Shown: positions 1-8,060, numbered from the stretch's first letter. The stretch is DNA of 64,000 nt from Stackebrandtia nassauensis DSM 44728 (GCF_000024545.1 NC_013947.1:1922001-1986000); one strand, 5' to 3'. The notes: a model not told the origin generated them from the sequence alone. Program-made: numbers and translations.

Positions 1-46
1 ACCACACGCACCGTCCTGACATGGGGATATACCCGGTACTCGCGCG

Positions 47-74
47 TTGACGTGCACTTATATCCGCTATAGAT
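47..74 (+). promoter_or_regulatory. possible promoter of the M74 endopeptidase gene
   Basis: A TTGACG box at 47-52 and a TATAGA box at 68-73 lie 15 bp apart, about 40 bp before the first start codon at 114. The spacer is slightly short for a housekeeping sigma factor (usual 16-18). This is read by eye only. Confidence 0.4.
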
Positions 75-113
75 TGACGCGCGTGATGCCCCCCACCCCG
101 TGAGGACGCCCCG

Positions 114-1085
114 ATGAAACGTCGCCACCTGATCGGTTCGCTGCTGGCGGTCGCCGTGGCCGCCGCGTTGACGTGGACGCTGGTCCCCGGTTCCGCCTCC
201 GCGTACCCCAACGCCGCGTTCCACATGCAGAACCTCGGCAACCGGGGCGCCGACACCCTGTCGGTCCAGCACCTGCTCGCCCAGGCCGGACACCAGGTCG
301 AGGCCACCGGCGCCTTCGACGCGGCCACCGAATCGGCCGTCAAGAAGTTCCAGGAGTCCAAGGGCCTGGACGCCGACGGCATCGTCGGCCCCAAGACCTG
401 GGAGGCATTGGCGCCCAACCTGGAGACCGGCGCCAGTGGCGAGGCCGTCAAGGCGCTTCAGGTGCAGCTCAACGCCAAACAGCGACTGTCCCTTGAGGTC
501 AACGGGACCTTCGACGACGCGCTCGCCGGTGAGGTGAGGAAGTTCCAGGAGCACGCCAAGATCTCCGCCACCGGCGCGGTCAACGTCGAGACCTGGCGCA
601 ACCTGGTGTGGCACTTCGACTATCCCGACTTCGAGGCCGGGACCCTGTGCGACCAGGACCCGGACGGCAACGGCAAGGCCGACTGGGGCACCGCCTCGGC
701 CGTCGGACAGCTGGAGGCGGGCGCCAAGACCTTCGCCGAATCCGGCAACGGCCCGCTTCCAGTGGGCGACATCGGTTTCGAGCACGGCGGTGACATCCCC
801 GGACACGGCAGCCACGAGGTCGGCCTCGACGTCGACGTGTGGCCGATCCGCGGCGACTCCAAGCAGTGCGAGGCCGACCGCATCACCTGGGAGTCGGCCG
901 AATACGACCGCGACGCCACCCGGCAGCTGGTCAAGGACATCCGCGCCGCCGCCTCCGGACACGTCGTCTTCATCCTCTTCAATGACCCGAAGCTGATCGC
1001 CGAGGGTCTGACCAGCGAATACGCCAACCACGACAACCACCTCCACATCCGCTACTGCGAGGTCGGCGGCGGCTACGCCTGCTGA
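114..1085 (+). CDS. secreted murein endopeptidase (M74/MepA-like) with two peptidoglycan-binding domains
   Basis: The 323-residue protein starts with a Sec signal peptide (positively charged MKRRH, then a hydrophobic run, cleavage near ASAYP at about residue 30). Two PG_binding_1 repeats follow (about 38-100 and 105-165), each with the DGIVGPKTW-type turn. The C-terminal half carries HGSHEVGLDVDVWP near residue 235 and NHDNHLHIRYC near 310, the metal-ligand pattern of penicillin-insensitive murein endopeptidases (peptidase family M74), which cut peptide crosslinks in peptidoglycan. It probably acts outside the membrane. The next gene, 33 bp downstream, has the same binding repeats at its other end, so the two may be co-expressed. 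The family assignment is firm; the exact bond cut is inferred. Confidence 0.85.
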   Translation: MKRRHLIGSLLAVAVAAALTWTLVPGSASAYPNAAFHMQNLGNRGADTLSVQHLLAQAGHQVEATGAFDAATESAVKKFQESKGLDADGIVGPKTWEALAPNLETGASGEAVKALQVQLNAKQRLSLEVNGTFDDALAGEVRKFQEHAKISATGAVNVETWRNLVWHFDYPDFEAGTLCDQDPDGNGKADWGTASAVGQLEAGAKTFAESGNGPLPVGDIGFEHGGDIPGHGSHEVGLDVDVWPIRGDSKQCEADRITWESAEYDRDATRQLVKDIRAAASGHVVFILFNDPKLIAEGLTSEYANHDNHLHIRYCEVGGGYAC

Positions 1086-1118
1086 GACGTACCACTCGAT
1101 CCCCAAAGGAGTAAACAC

Positions 1119-2258
1119 ATGAGACGATCACTGATCGCCGTGGCGGGCGTGGTGGCTCTCGCCGCGTCCCTGACCGGAGCCTGGGCCTTCGCCTCGGGCA
1201 CCGACGACGGCGGCGGCAAGGCCGAAGGACCCACCGCCGACCAGCTGCGCGAGGCCGTCAACGGCTGCGACACCCAGCTGTCCAACGGTGAGTACGCCGA
1301 GGACGCCGACGGTTCCGGCAGCATCCCGGTGTGCAAGTCCGCCGGTGGCGCCGTCCACTGGAAGAGCGACTTCGACATCGACTGCGACGGCCAGCGCACC
1401 GACGAGTGCAACGAGAACACCGACCCGTCCTGGCAGAACGAGACCGCGTTCCCGCAGTCGGACGGTCAGCCGCTGAACTCGGCGACCCTGCCGCACATCG
1501 TCGTCCCGCTGCCCAGCGACAAGTGGGACTACAAGGGCGAGGGCATCGAGGGCGGCACCGTCGCCGCCGTCACCTACGAGGACAAGGTCGTCTACGCCGT
1601 CGTCGGCGACCTGGGACCCAAGCCGATCATCGGTGAGGGCTCCTACGCCCTGGCCGAGGCACTGGGCATCGACCCCGACCCGGCCACCGGCGGCGTCAGC
1701 GGCAAGGTCGTCGACTTCATCCTGTTCCCCGGCGTCAAGGCCACTCCGATCGAAGACCCGGCACAATCGGAGAGCCTCGGCAGCGAAGCGGCCAACAAAC
1801 TCGTCGGCGGCTGCGCCGGTTACGGATTCAAGGCCTACCCGGATCTGGCCACCGGCTCCAAGGGCTCCGAAGTTCGCGCGGCCCAGTGCCTGCTGGCCGA
1901 CGCCGGTTTCCCCACCGGTGACAAGCCCTCGGGCAGCTTCGACGACAAGACCGTCACGGCCACCAAGGAGTTCCAGACCAAGGTCGGTCTGGAGGCCAGC
2001 GGCAAGGTCGACAAACACACCTGGACCGCGCTGCTGTCGATGGGGGAGACCCCGGAACTGAAGGAGGGCTCCTCCGGTGCCGACGTGTCCCGGGTGCAGC
2101 GTGCCCTGACCGCCGCCCTGGGCGCCGAGGTGTCCCAGGACGGCCAGTTCGGTCCCAAGACCAAGCAGGCCGTCACCGACTACCAGACCGCCGCCGGTGT
2201 CGAGGCCAACGGTGTCGTCAACGCCGAGACCTGGAAGGCACTGCAGGCCGGTAAGTGA
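1119..2258 (+). CDS. secreted GH75-family chitosanase with two C-terminal peptidoglycan-binding domains
   Basis: The 379-residue protein has an N-terminal signal peptide or anchor (MRRSLIAVAGVVALAASLTG). A GH75 glycosidase domain (about 40-215) contains the FDIDCDGQRTDEC segment and the VVGDLGPKPIIGEGS segment with the Asp/Glu pair that GH75 chitosanases use. Two PG_binding_1 repeats follow (about 235-310 and 315-375). GH75 enzymes hydrolyse beta-1,4 bonds of glucosamine-rich polymers; the wall-binding repeats suggest it is held at a cell wall or acts on de-acetylated glycan. It is preceded by AAAGGAG just before the ATG and lies 33 bp after the M74 gene, probably in one operon. Substrate is inferred from the family, not shown here. 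Confidence 0.85.
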   Translation: MRRSLIAVAGVVALAASLTGAWAFASGTDDGGGKAEGPTADQLREAVNGCDTQLSNGEYAEDADGSGSIPVCKSAGGAVHWKSDFDIDCDGQRTDECNENTDPSWQNETAFPQSDGQPLNSATLPHIVVPLPSDKWDYKGEGIEGGTVAAVTYEDKVVYAVVGDLGPKPIIGEGSYALAEALGIDPDPATGGVSGKVVDFILFPGVKATPIEDPAQSESLGSEAANKLVGGCAGYGFKAYPDLATGSKGSEVRAAQCLLADAGFPTGDKPSGSFDDKTVTATKEFQTKVGLEASGKVDKHTWTALLSMGETPELKEGSSGADVSRVQRALTAALGAEVSQDGQFGPKTKQAVTDYQTAAGVEANGVVNAETWKALQAGK

Positions 2259-2273
2259 ACCGGCGATGATCAA

Positions 2274-2311
2274 GGCGGCGTCCGGATCGGGGTGTTCCGG
2301 GCGTCGCCTTT
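2274..2311 (+). terminator. rho-independent terminator after the chitosanase gene
   Basis: A 12-bp stem (2274-2285 with 2297-2308, containing two G-U pairs) and an 11-nt loop are followed by TTTCCC. It lies 16 bp after the stop codon at 2258. Confidence 0.6.
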
Positions 2312-2363
2312 CCCTGCCTAAACCCGTTGACGTTCCGGCCGCCGCCCAGCAGGATCACTGCTC

Positions 2364-2840
2364 ATGAGCGATGACAACCGGGTGAGTGTGCGCGGGCTCG
2401 GCCCCGAGGACTGGCGGATCAAACGCGAGCTGCGGCTGGCGGCGCTGAAGGCCGACGAACAGTGGTTCGGCGGCAACTACGCCGACTCGGCCGCGCGCAC
2501 CGAACAGCAGTGGCGGGACTGGCCCGACGGCGCCGTCTTCGCCGCCTATCTGGACGAGGAGCCGGTGGGCCTGGTGGCGGGCGTACGTCCCGAACACCTC
2601 GACGGCCAGGCCGAGCTGATCTCCATGTGGGTCGGCTCCGCTGGACGCGGCCACGGCCTGGCCGGGCTGCTCGTCGACGCGGTCGCCGCCTGGGCACGCG
2701 AACAGGGTTGCACCGACCTCTACCTGGAGGTCATGCCGCACAACGAAAGTGCCTGCCGAGCCTATCGGCGCTCCGGATTCGCCGAGGTCGCGGCTCCGGT
2801 GCGCAATGCCGGGGACATCGCCATGCGATACCGGCTGTGA
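2364..2840 (+). CDS. GNAT family N-acetyltransferase
   Basis: The 158-residue protein is a single GNAT fold. The acetyl-CoA-binding motif A is seen as ISMWVGSAGRGHGLAGLL around residues 88-105, followed by YLEVMPHNESACRAYRRSGF near 120-140, the usual motif-B helix with the conserved Asn and Tyr. Such enzymes move an acetyl group from acetyl-CoA to an amine, but the substrate (amino acid, protein N-terminus, antibiotic) cannot be told. It has a weak AGGA ribosome site and stands alone between a terminator and a convergent gene. Confidence 0.8.
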   Translation: MSDDNRVSVRGLGPEDWRIKRELRLAALKADEQWFGGNYADSAARTEQQWRDWPDGAVFAAYLDEEPVGLVAGVRPEHLDGQAELISMWVGSAGRGHGLAGLLVDAVAAWAREQGCTDLYLEVMPHNESACRAYRRSGFAEVAAPVRNAGDIAMRYRL

Positions 2841-2849
2841 AACCTCTCC

Positions 2850-3896
2850 TCACGTCGGGTCCGAATCCTTGTAGTAGACGTTGGCCAGCCGGGAACCCGC
2901 GCAACCGGAGGCGAAACCCATGCACAGCCGCGGCTTGCCGTCCAGTTTGAGCAGTCCCAGGCCCTCCGGTTCCCGGAAGTTCAGCGAGAACCCGGCCTTG
3001 GTCAGATGGGTCTCGTGGTCGGAGGGGTCGTTGAAGTTGATCCGGCTGACCTTGGCGTTGCCGTCCAGCTCCCCGTCGGGGTGGGTGACGTCGCAGTGCT
3101 CCTCGGCGGTGCCCTCGTCGTAGTAGTAGGCGTTGCCCTGGAACAGGTACAGGTGCTGTCCATAGTGCTGATAGCCCTGTGGGGTGATCCCGGGCGGATG
3201 CACCTGGCCCAGGCTGATGTCCGTCAGCGGAGCGGAGAAGTCCCCGGCGGCGAACTTCGTGAAGTCGTAAAGGGACACGTGCATCGAGTCCAGGCCGTCC
3301 TTGATGTACCGCACCGCGATGGTGTTGTGGTCCAGGTCGAGCGAACACGAGGCGCTGCGCATGCCCTCGATCGGCGTGAACAGCTCCACGTCGTCCTGTG
3401 TGATCGGTGTGGTGGTGTTGCGGAACCTGAACCGGCACACCTTCGTGGCCCGGTCGCCGGGACCGATGACGGCCTCGGTCCACATGACCGGACCGCTGGA
3501 CGTCGGCTGCACCCCGAAGGAGATCCCGTGTCCGAAACCCTTGAGGTACATGCGTCCCAGCTTCTTGCCGGTCAGATCCAGCTGGGTCATGGTGAGATTC
3601 CCCTGCGCGGGCGAGCTGCCCTGCGTCACCTGCAGGGTGTACAGGTGCCCCTTGGCGTTGTCGAAGCTGAAGCACTGCATCACCGTCACGTTGTGCAGCG
3701 GCTTCTTCCAGAACAGACGGTTGGACGGGGCGGTCAGGTCGAACTTGCCGGACGGCGGCACCGCCGTGTCGGCCGAGGCGGAAGCGGCACCGAGACCGAA
3801 GCTGGCACCAAGTCCAGCTAGGACAGTCGCGCCGCCGCCGGCGGCCAGCAGACCCCGTCGGCTGAACTTCGGCGACCGGGGCGTCGAAGGGGGCAT
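2850..3896 (-). CDS. Tat-exported protein resembling the P68 RBP/TagC-like beta-propeller family
   Basis: The 348-residue protein begins with a twin-arginine signal (FSRRGLLAAGGGATVLAG, about residues 12-30) and an Ala-rich cleavage region. GGAGG lies 8 nt before the ATG at 3896, which fixes the start. The mature part is about 300 residues of beta-rich sequence with repeats such as MTQLDLTGKKLGRMYLKGFGHG and FQGNAYYYDEG. This pattern recalls the bacterial/phage family that includes TagC, helveticin J and phage receptor-binding proteins, often annotated as phage baseplate protein. No phage genes are nearby, so a secreted or wall-associated binding role is more likely. Family membership is by recollection and moderately certain; function unknown. 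Confidence 0.6.
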   Translation of the reverse strand: MPPSTPRSPKFSRRGLLAAGGGATVLAGLGASFGLGAASASADTAVPPSGKFDLTAPSNRLFWKKPLHNVTVMQCFSFDNAKGHLYTLQVTQGSSPAQGNLTMTQLDLTGKKLGRMYLKGFGHGISFGVQPTSSGPVMWTEAVIGPGDRATKVCRFRFRNTTTPITQDDVELFTPIEGMRSASCSLDLDHNTIAVRYIKDGLDSMHVSLYDFTKFAAGDFSAPLTDISLGQVHPPGITPQGYQHYGQHLYLFQGNAYYYDEGTAEEHCDVTHPDGELDGNAKVSRINFNDPSDHETHLTKAGFSLNFREPEGLGLLKLDGKPRLCMGFASGCAGSRLANVYYKDSDPT

Positions 3897-4039
3897 GTTT
3901 CATTCCTCCGGGTGAGGGTTAAGGGAAATACCAAGCTATGACAGGCGTCGCATATTTGGCGCACACGATGGCCCGAACCGGCCATTCCCATCCACAAAGC
4001 GGCCATGAGACAGCCCCGAATGAAGACGGGGTCGCCAAT

Positions 4040-4051
4040 TCGTGATCACGA
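4040..4051. promoter_or_regulatory. 12-bp perfect palindrome, possible operator
   Basis: TCGTGATCACGA is a perfect palindrome in the 231-bp gap between the leftward Tat-exported gene and the rightward gene at 4128. It could be a regulator site for either gene; no regulator is adjacent. The rest of this gap shows nothing else I can name. Confidence 0.3.
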
Positions 4052-4127
4052 GGTGGACGTTTCGGGTGATCTCGGCGTAGCGTGTTGATTCGACAAACGC
4101 CCGGCCGCAGGAAGGAAGGTACCCCTC

Positions 4128-4451
4128 GTGGATGCCGATTGTCCCGGGATTCAGCCGGATACCGCCGCGCGACTGGTGACGCTCCGAGAACGACTGCGGG
4201 GGTTTCGGGCGGAGCTGCAGGAGGGAAACGTCTCTCCCGAGCTGTGGTCGGGGGTGGTGGAATGCGGCGTCGAAGCCACGTCGCTGCGCGAAAGCGCCAT
4301 GAACCAGCTGAACCGCGAACCCGACAGCGAGCACACCCGTCGTGGCGCCGGTTACGCCATCAGCATCGAAACCGACATCTGGTCGTTCGCCAACGCGATA
4401 GCCGGGCTGTGCCTGAAACAGGCCGAGGCCCGCCGCGACACCGACACCTGA
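4128..4451 (+). CDS. hypothetical protein, 107 residues
   Basis: A short soluble protein with a GTG start preceded by a good ribosome site (GGAAGGAAGG, ending 9 nt upstream). It is predicted mainly helical with many Arg and Glu residues (for example TLRERLRGFRAELQEGN). There is no signal peptide, membrane segment or recognisable motif. Codon use is typical of the neighbourhood, supporting a real gene. I do not recognise the family. Confidence 0.6.
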   Translation: MDADCPGIQPDTAARLVTLRERLRGFRAELQEGNVSPELWSGVVECGVEATSLRESAMNQLNREPDSEHTRRGAGYAISIETDIWSFANAIAGLCLKQAEARRDTDT

Positions 4452-4574
4452 GCGTCGCGGCACTCCAAGAGCTTCTGACCGGCCGGAATCCTCACGCGTA
4501 CCGCGCGGTCACGCATTCAAATCAGTTAATGTGTGCGTGCCCGCGCCCCCGCGTTGAGAGGACTCCGACCACAC

Positions 4575-5192
4575 ATGCCCCAGCATCGCCTGCTGTACCT
4601 CGTGCGACACGGTGCCTACGAGCACGACCCCAACGGCTCGGTCGACGACGGCAGACTCACCGACCTGGGCCGCCAGCAGGCATCGCTGCTGGCCGACCGG
4701 CTCGCCGAGGTGCCCTTCGACGTGGTGCACCACTCCACGGCGCTGCGCGCCGTCCAGACCGCCGATGTCCTCGCCTTCCGGTTCTCCGGCATCCCCCGGC
4801 ACGCCGACGAACTGTTGCGCGAGTGCATCCCCACCATCCCCGACGACGACGTCCTCACCAGCAGCCAGCAGGACTTCTTCGCGCAGCTGCCCGACGAGGT
4901 CCGCGCCGAAGGCCCGCTCCAGGCGAAATCCGCCGTCGACCGCTACACCACGGTGACCGACACCGACACCACGGAACTGGTCGTCAGCCACGGCAACCTG
5001 ATCAACTACTTCGTGGCCAGCGCCATGGACGCACCCGCCCACGGCTGGCTGCGCCCCGTCGACTATCACTGTGGACTGACGGTGATCCGCTACAGCTCCG
5101 ACTCCGGCCCCCGCGTCATCACCTACAACGACGTCGGCCACCTGCCTCCCGAGCTGCGCGGCATCGACTATCCCGACCCGCTGCGCGTGTAA
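4575..5192 (+). CDS. histidine phosphatase family protein (phosphoglycerate-mutase-like)
   Basis: The 205-residue protein carries the catalytic RHG motif in YLVRHGAYEHDPNGSVDDG at its N-terminus, with GRLTDLGRQQASLLADRL following, and the second catalytic His in LVVSHGNLINYF near residue 140. This is the histidine phosphatase superfamily layout, in which the RHG histidine is phosphorylated. Substrate is unknown. I chose ATG 4575, 13 nt after GAGAGGA, rather than an upstream GTG at 4533 because the RHG motif normally lies within about ten residues of the start. It occupies the place where atpD would be expected, just before atpC. Confidence 0.8.
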   Translation: MPQHRLLYLVRHGAYEHDPNGSVDDGRLTDLGRQQASLLADRLAEVPFDVVHHSTALRAVQTADVLAFRFSGIPRHADELLRECIPTIPDDDVLTSSQQDFFAQLPDEVRAEGPLQAKSAVDRYTTVTDTDTTELVVSHGNLINYFVASAMDAPAHGWLRPVDYHCGLTVIRYSSDSGPRVITYNDVGHLPPELRGIDYPDPLRV

Positions 5193-5302
5193 GGGGGAGA
5201 CCCGCAAGACAGCCGCGGTACCGCGCATTGGTGATGCGTGAAGATGCCGCTAAACTCGCAGGCACCGCCCGTGGAGATTCACGTAGTAATAAGAGGAGCA
5301 TT

Positions 5303-5584
5303 GTGGCTAAGACGCTGACCGTCGAACTGGTTGCCGTGGAAGAGAAGGTGTGGACCGGTCAAGCCACGATGCTGATCGCCCGTACCACCGAAGGCGAACT
5401 GGGTGTCATGCCCGGTCACGCCCCGCTGCTTGGCCAGCTCGCCGACCCCGGCACCGTCCGCATCAAGACCGAATCCGGTGAGGAGATCGCCTACCAGGTC
5501 AACGGCGGCTTCCTCTCGGTCACCGGAACCGGTGCCACCGTGCTGGCGGAAACCTGCGAGCCAGCACAAACCACGGCTTCCTGA
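5303..5584 (+). CDS. atpC: F1Fo ATP synthase epsilon subunit, short form
   Basis: The 93-residue protein matches the N-terminal beta-sandwich domain of the epsilon subunit: LTVELVAVEEKVWTGQATML, then ELGVMPGHAPLLGQLADPG, the most conserved signature. Epsilon joins the rotating shaft of F1 at the membrane and can restrain ATP hydrolysis through a C-terminal helical pair. Here the protein ends after about 93 residues, so that inhibitory helical domain is missing or nearly so. The start GTG 5303 follows AAGAGGAG. The DUF2550 gene next to it is its usual neighbour in actinobacteria, but the expected atpD is not upstream; a histidine phosphatase gene is there instead. Confidence 0.85.
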   Translation: MAKTLTVELVAVEEKVWTGQATMLIARTTEGELGVMPGHAPLLGQLADPGTVRIKTESGEEIAYQVNGGFLSVTGTGATVLAETCEPAQTTAS

Positions 5585-5617
5585 CCGCGGCGACAACGGG
5601 TGAAGGTGGGTCGGTAG

Positions 5618-6058
5618 TTGATAGAGACGATTTCGGCCATCGCGGCGATCCCCGTGCTCGCCGGACTCGCCCTCGCCCTGCTGTTCGTGCGCCGCTCCTT
5701 CCTCACCAAGGGCGGCGCCATCGCGATGGCCGTGCGCATCTACCAGCGCGTCCCCGGACGCGGCTGGGCGCCCGGCTTCGCGAAGTTCAACTCCGGCCGG
5801 CTGTCGTGGTACCGGATGTTCAGCTACGCCGTCCGCCCCCGACTCACCCTGGACCGCGCCGACCTCAAGGTCGAGCAGCGCCGGGAACCAGTGGGGGCGG
5901 AGCGGCAGGTATTCCCGTCCAGTGTCGTCATCCTGTGTTGCAAAGCGCCGGACGAGCAAGTCGAGATCGCCATGACCCGCTCGGCGCTCAACGGATTCCT
6001 ATCGTGGCTGGAGGCCGCCCCACCGGGGGCGGCCTCCGACTTCTTTGACAACGATTAG
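5618..6058 (+). CDS. DUF2550 family membrane-anchored protein
   Basis: The 146-residue protein has one N-terminal membrane segment (about residues 2-24, IETISAIAAIPVLAGLALAL) and a soluble domain with RMFSYAVRPRLTLDR and a C-terminal FLSWLEAAP helix. This is the actinobacterial DUF2550 family, of unknown function, typically encoded right after atpC. It starts with TTG at 5618, directly after an in-frame stop, with GAAGGTGGG as ribosome site. Its last 15 codons form a perfect terminator-like hairpin. Confidence 0.75.
   Translation: MIETISAIAAIPVLAGLALALLFVRRSFLTKGGAIAMAVRIYQRVPGRGWAPGFAKFNSGRLSWYRMFSYAVRPRLTLDRADLKVEQRREPVGAERQVFPSSVVILCCKAPDEQVEIAMTRSALNGFLSWLEAAPPGAASDFFDND
6010..6043 (+). 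terminator. terminator hairpin inside the 3' end of the DUF2550 gene
   Basis: A perfect 12-bp stem (6010-6021 with 6026-6037) with a 4-nt loop encodes part of the C-terminus of the DUF2550 protein and is followed by ACTTCTTT. The stop codon is 20 bp further on. A diverged copy of the same segment follows at about 6069. Confidence 0.55.
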
Positions 6059-6073
6059 CTTGTGAGCGTGGCT

Positions 6074-6119
6074 GGAGGCCGGCCGCGTCCCCGGGACCAG
6101 GGGCGGCCTCCGACTTTTT
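6074..6119 (+). terminator. second, duplicated terminator hairpin
   Basis: GGAGGCC (6074-6080) pairs with GGCCTCC (6105-6111), with further imperfect pairing inside, followed by GACTTTTTC. The segment 6069-6125 repeats the last 50 or so bases of the preceding gene with an insertion of about 10 nt, giving two terminators in series. Confidence 0.6.
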
Positions 6120-6155
6120 CGACAATGACTGAGTCCGGCGTCAGCCGGTGACCGG

Positions 6156-6956
6156 CTAGCGGCTGGCGGCGCGGCGGTAGGCGCGGATCGACAGCGGCAC
6201 GAAGATCACCAGGATCGCCACGATCGTCAGCAGCGAGTACAGCCCCGGACGTTCCACCGGGAAGCCCGAACCGGTCGGCTCGACCCCCGGGTTGCCCCAC
6301 AGCTGCCGCAGTGCCAGCACGATCGCCGAGACCGGGTTCCAGTCGGCGATGGTCCGCAGCACCGTGGGCATCCCCTCGGTGGGCACGAACGCGTTGGACA
6401 GGAACGTCAGCGGGAACATCCAGATGAACCCGGCCGACTGCGCCACCTCCACGCTCTTGACCGACAGGCCGATCGTGGCCGAGATCCAGCTCATCGCGTA
6501 CCCGAACAGGAACAGCAGCCCGAAACCGGCCACCACGTCGAGGACGTTGGTGTGGGTGCGCCAGCCGACCAGAAGGCCGCAGGCGACCATGACCGCCACG
6601 ACCAGCACGTTGTTGAGCAGGTCGGAGGTGGTACGTCCGATCAGGACCGCGGCCCGCGACATCGGCAGCGACCGGAACCGGTCGATGATTCCCTTGGTCA
6701 TGTCCTCGGCCAGCCCCATGCCGGTCAGCGAGGAACCGAAGGCGACGGTCTGGGTGAAGATGCCCGCCATCAGGAACTCCCGGTACGCGGCCGGGTCGTT
6801 GGTGCCGGGCACCTTGATGGCGCTGCCGAACACGTAGGCGAACAGCAGCACGAACATGATCGGCTGGATGGTGGAGAAGATCAGCAGGTCCGGGACGCGC
6901 TTGATCTTGATGAGGTTGCGCTTGGCGACGACCCAGCCGTCTACGAGTGCGGTCAT
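6156..6956 (-). CDS. ABC-2 type transporter permease (DrrB-like)
   Basis: The 266-residue protein has about six membrane helices in the ABC-2 arrangement, with the first at about 25-50 and the rest from 60 onward. AGIFTQTVAFGSSLTGMGLAEDMTKG near residue 70-95 is the typical ABC-2 region with a regulatory Glu-Asp pair, followed by FRSLPMSRAAVLIGRT. It is related to daunorubicin-resistance permeases and should pair with the ATPase encoded just upstream on the same strand, 73 bp away. Cargo is unknown: drug, lipid or antibiotic export are all possible. Confidence 0.85.
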   Translation of the reverse strand: MTALVDGWVVAKRNLIKIKRVPDLLIFSTIQPIMFVLLFAYVFGSAIKVPGTNDPAAYREFLMAGIFTQTVAFGSSLTGMGLAEDMTKGIIDRFRSLPMSRAAVLIGRTTSDLLNNVLVVAVMVACGLLVGWRTHTNVLDVVAGFGLLFLFGYAMSWISATIGLSVKSVEVAQSAGFIWMFPLTFLSNAFVPTEGMPTVLRTIADWNPVSAIVLALRQLWGNPGVEPTGSGFPVERPGLYSLLTIVAILVIFVPLSIRAYRRAASR

Positions 6957-7029
6957 CGTGCGTCCTCGCTTCGCTCGTCGGCACGAAGACCGGCGGTGCT
7001 GTGCTCATTCATTCGCTCGCTGCGCTCCC
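6957..7029 (-). repeat. short spacer with GAGCGAAGCGAG-type repeat units
   Basis: The 73-bp spacer between the two ABC genes holds two imperfect units read on the minus strand as GAGCGCAGCGAGCGAATGAA and GACGAGCGAAGCGAGGA. Such GAGCGnAGCGAG words are common dispersed intergenic repeats in some actinobacteria; whether they are here needs the rest of the genome. Confidence 0.3.
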
Positions 7030-7998
7030 TCATGCCTTGGTCTCCTCGTCCTCGGACTCTTCGGCGGCGTGGCCGGTCAGTCGCATGAACACGTCGTCGA
7101 GCGTGGGTCGGTGGATGCCGATGTCGGCGGGCTTCACCGACGCCTCGTCCAACCGCCGCACCGCCTCGAACAGCGCCTCGGTGCCGTCGGTGACCGGGAT
7201 CGAGATCTTGTGGGTCTCGTCGTCGACGGTGTAACCCGACATGCCCAGCGCGTCGACGGTCTGCACCACCGCCGAGGCGTCGGCCTTGGAGTGCAGCGTG
7301 ATCTCCAGCCGCTCCCCGCCGATCTGGCGCTTCAGCTGGTCCGGAGTGCCGTGCGCGATGGCCTTGCCGTGGTCGATGACGATGATGTCCTCGGCCAGCT
7401 CGTCGGCCTCCTCCAGGTACTGGGTGGTCAGCAGCAGCGTGGTGCCCTCGGCCACCAGCTCGTTGATGACGTCCCACATGCCGACCCGGCTGCGCGGGTC
7501 CAGCCCCGTGGTCGGCTCGTCCAGGAACAGCACCGGGGGAGCGGCGACCAGGGCACCGGCCAGGTCGAGCCGCCGCCGCATACCGCCCGAGTACGTCTTG
7601 GACGGACGGTTGGCCGCCTCGGTCAGGTCGAAACGCTCCAGCAGTTCGTGGGCCCGTTTGCGGGCCTTGGCCTTGCCCAGGTGGTAGAGCCGCCCCACCA
7701 TCTCCAGGTTCTCGTAACCGGTGAGGTTCTCGTCGACGGCGGCATACTGCCCCGACACCCCGATGATCTCGCGGACCTTGTTGGGTTTGGCCACCACGTC
7801 GATGCCCTTGATGGTTATCTCGCCCTCATTGGGCGCGATGAGCGTGGTGAGCATGCGCACCGTGGTGGTCTTCCCGGCACCGTTGGGCCCCAGGAGCCCC
7901 ATGACGGTCCCCTCGGGAACCACCACATCCAGATCGTCGACGGCCTTGACCGACCCGTAGGTCTTCACGAGGCCGCGAGCGATGATCGCGTCTGTCAT
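7030..7998 (-). CDS. ABC transporter ATP-binding protein (DrrA-like)
   Basis: The 322-residue ATPase shows Walker A LGPNGAGKTTT, the signature TYSGGMRRRLDLAGAL, Walker B VLFLDEPTTGLDP and the H-loop region TTQYLEEADELAE. The C-terminal 90 residues are the extra regulatory domain of daunorubicin-resistance ATPases (DrrA type), ending in an acidic EESEDEETKA tail. It energises the permease encoded downstream. I prefer ATG 7998, since the conserved start DAIIARGLVKTYG follows directly; an ATG at 8028 would add ten residues. Confidence 0.88.
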   Translation of the reverse strand: MTDAIIARGLVKTYGSVKAVDDLDVVVPEGTVMGLLGPNGAGKTTTVRMLTTLIAPNEGEITIKGIDVVAKPNKVREIIGVSGQYAAVDENLTGYENLEMVGRLYHLGKAKARKRAHELLERFDLTEAANRPSKTYSGGMRRRLDLAGALVAAPPVLFLDEPTTGLDPRSRVGMWDVINELVAEGTTLLLTTQYLEEADELAEDIIVIDHGKAIAHGTPDQLKRQIGGERLEITLHSKADASAVVQTVDALGMSGYTVDDETHKISIPVTDGTEALFEAVRRLDEASVKPADIGIHRPTLDDVFMRLTGHAAEESEDEETKA

Positions 7999-8060
7999 GC
8001 CCGCCAGATTATGTGGCCGGTATGACACAAGCGACCGAATTAGCCCAAGTCACACCCCGA

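Noticed and set aside
4082-5584. Single long frame covering the region up to atpC
   Set aside because: Only its last 93 codons are real (atpC, from GTG 5303); the rest overlaps two better genes in other frames and is Arg/Pro-rich.
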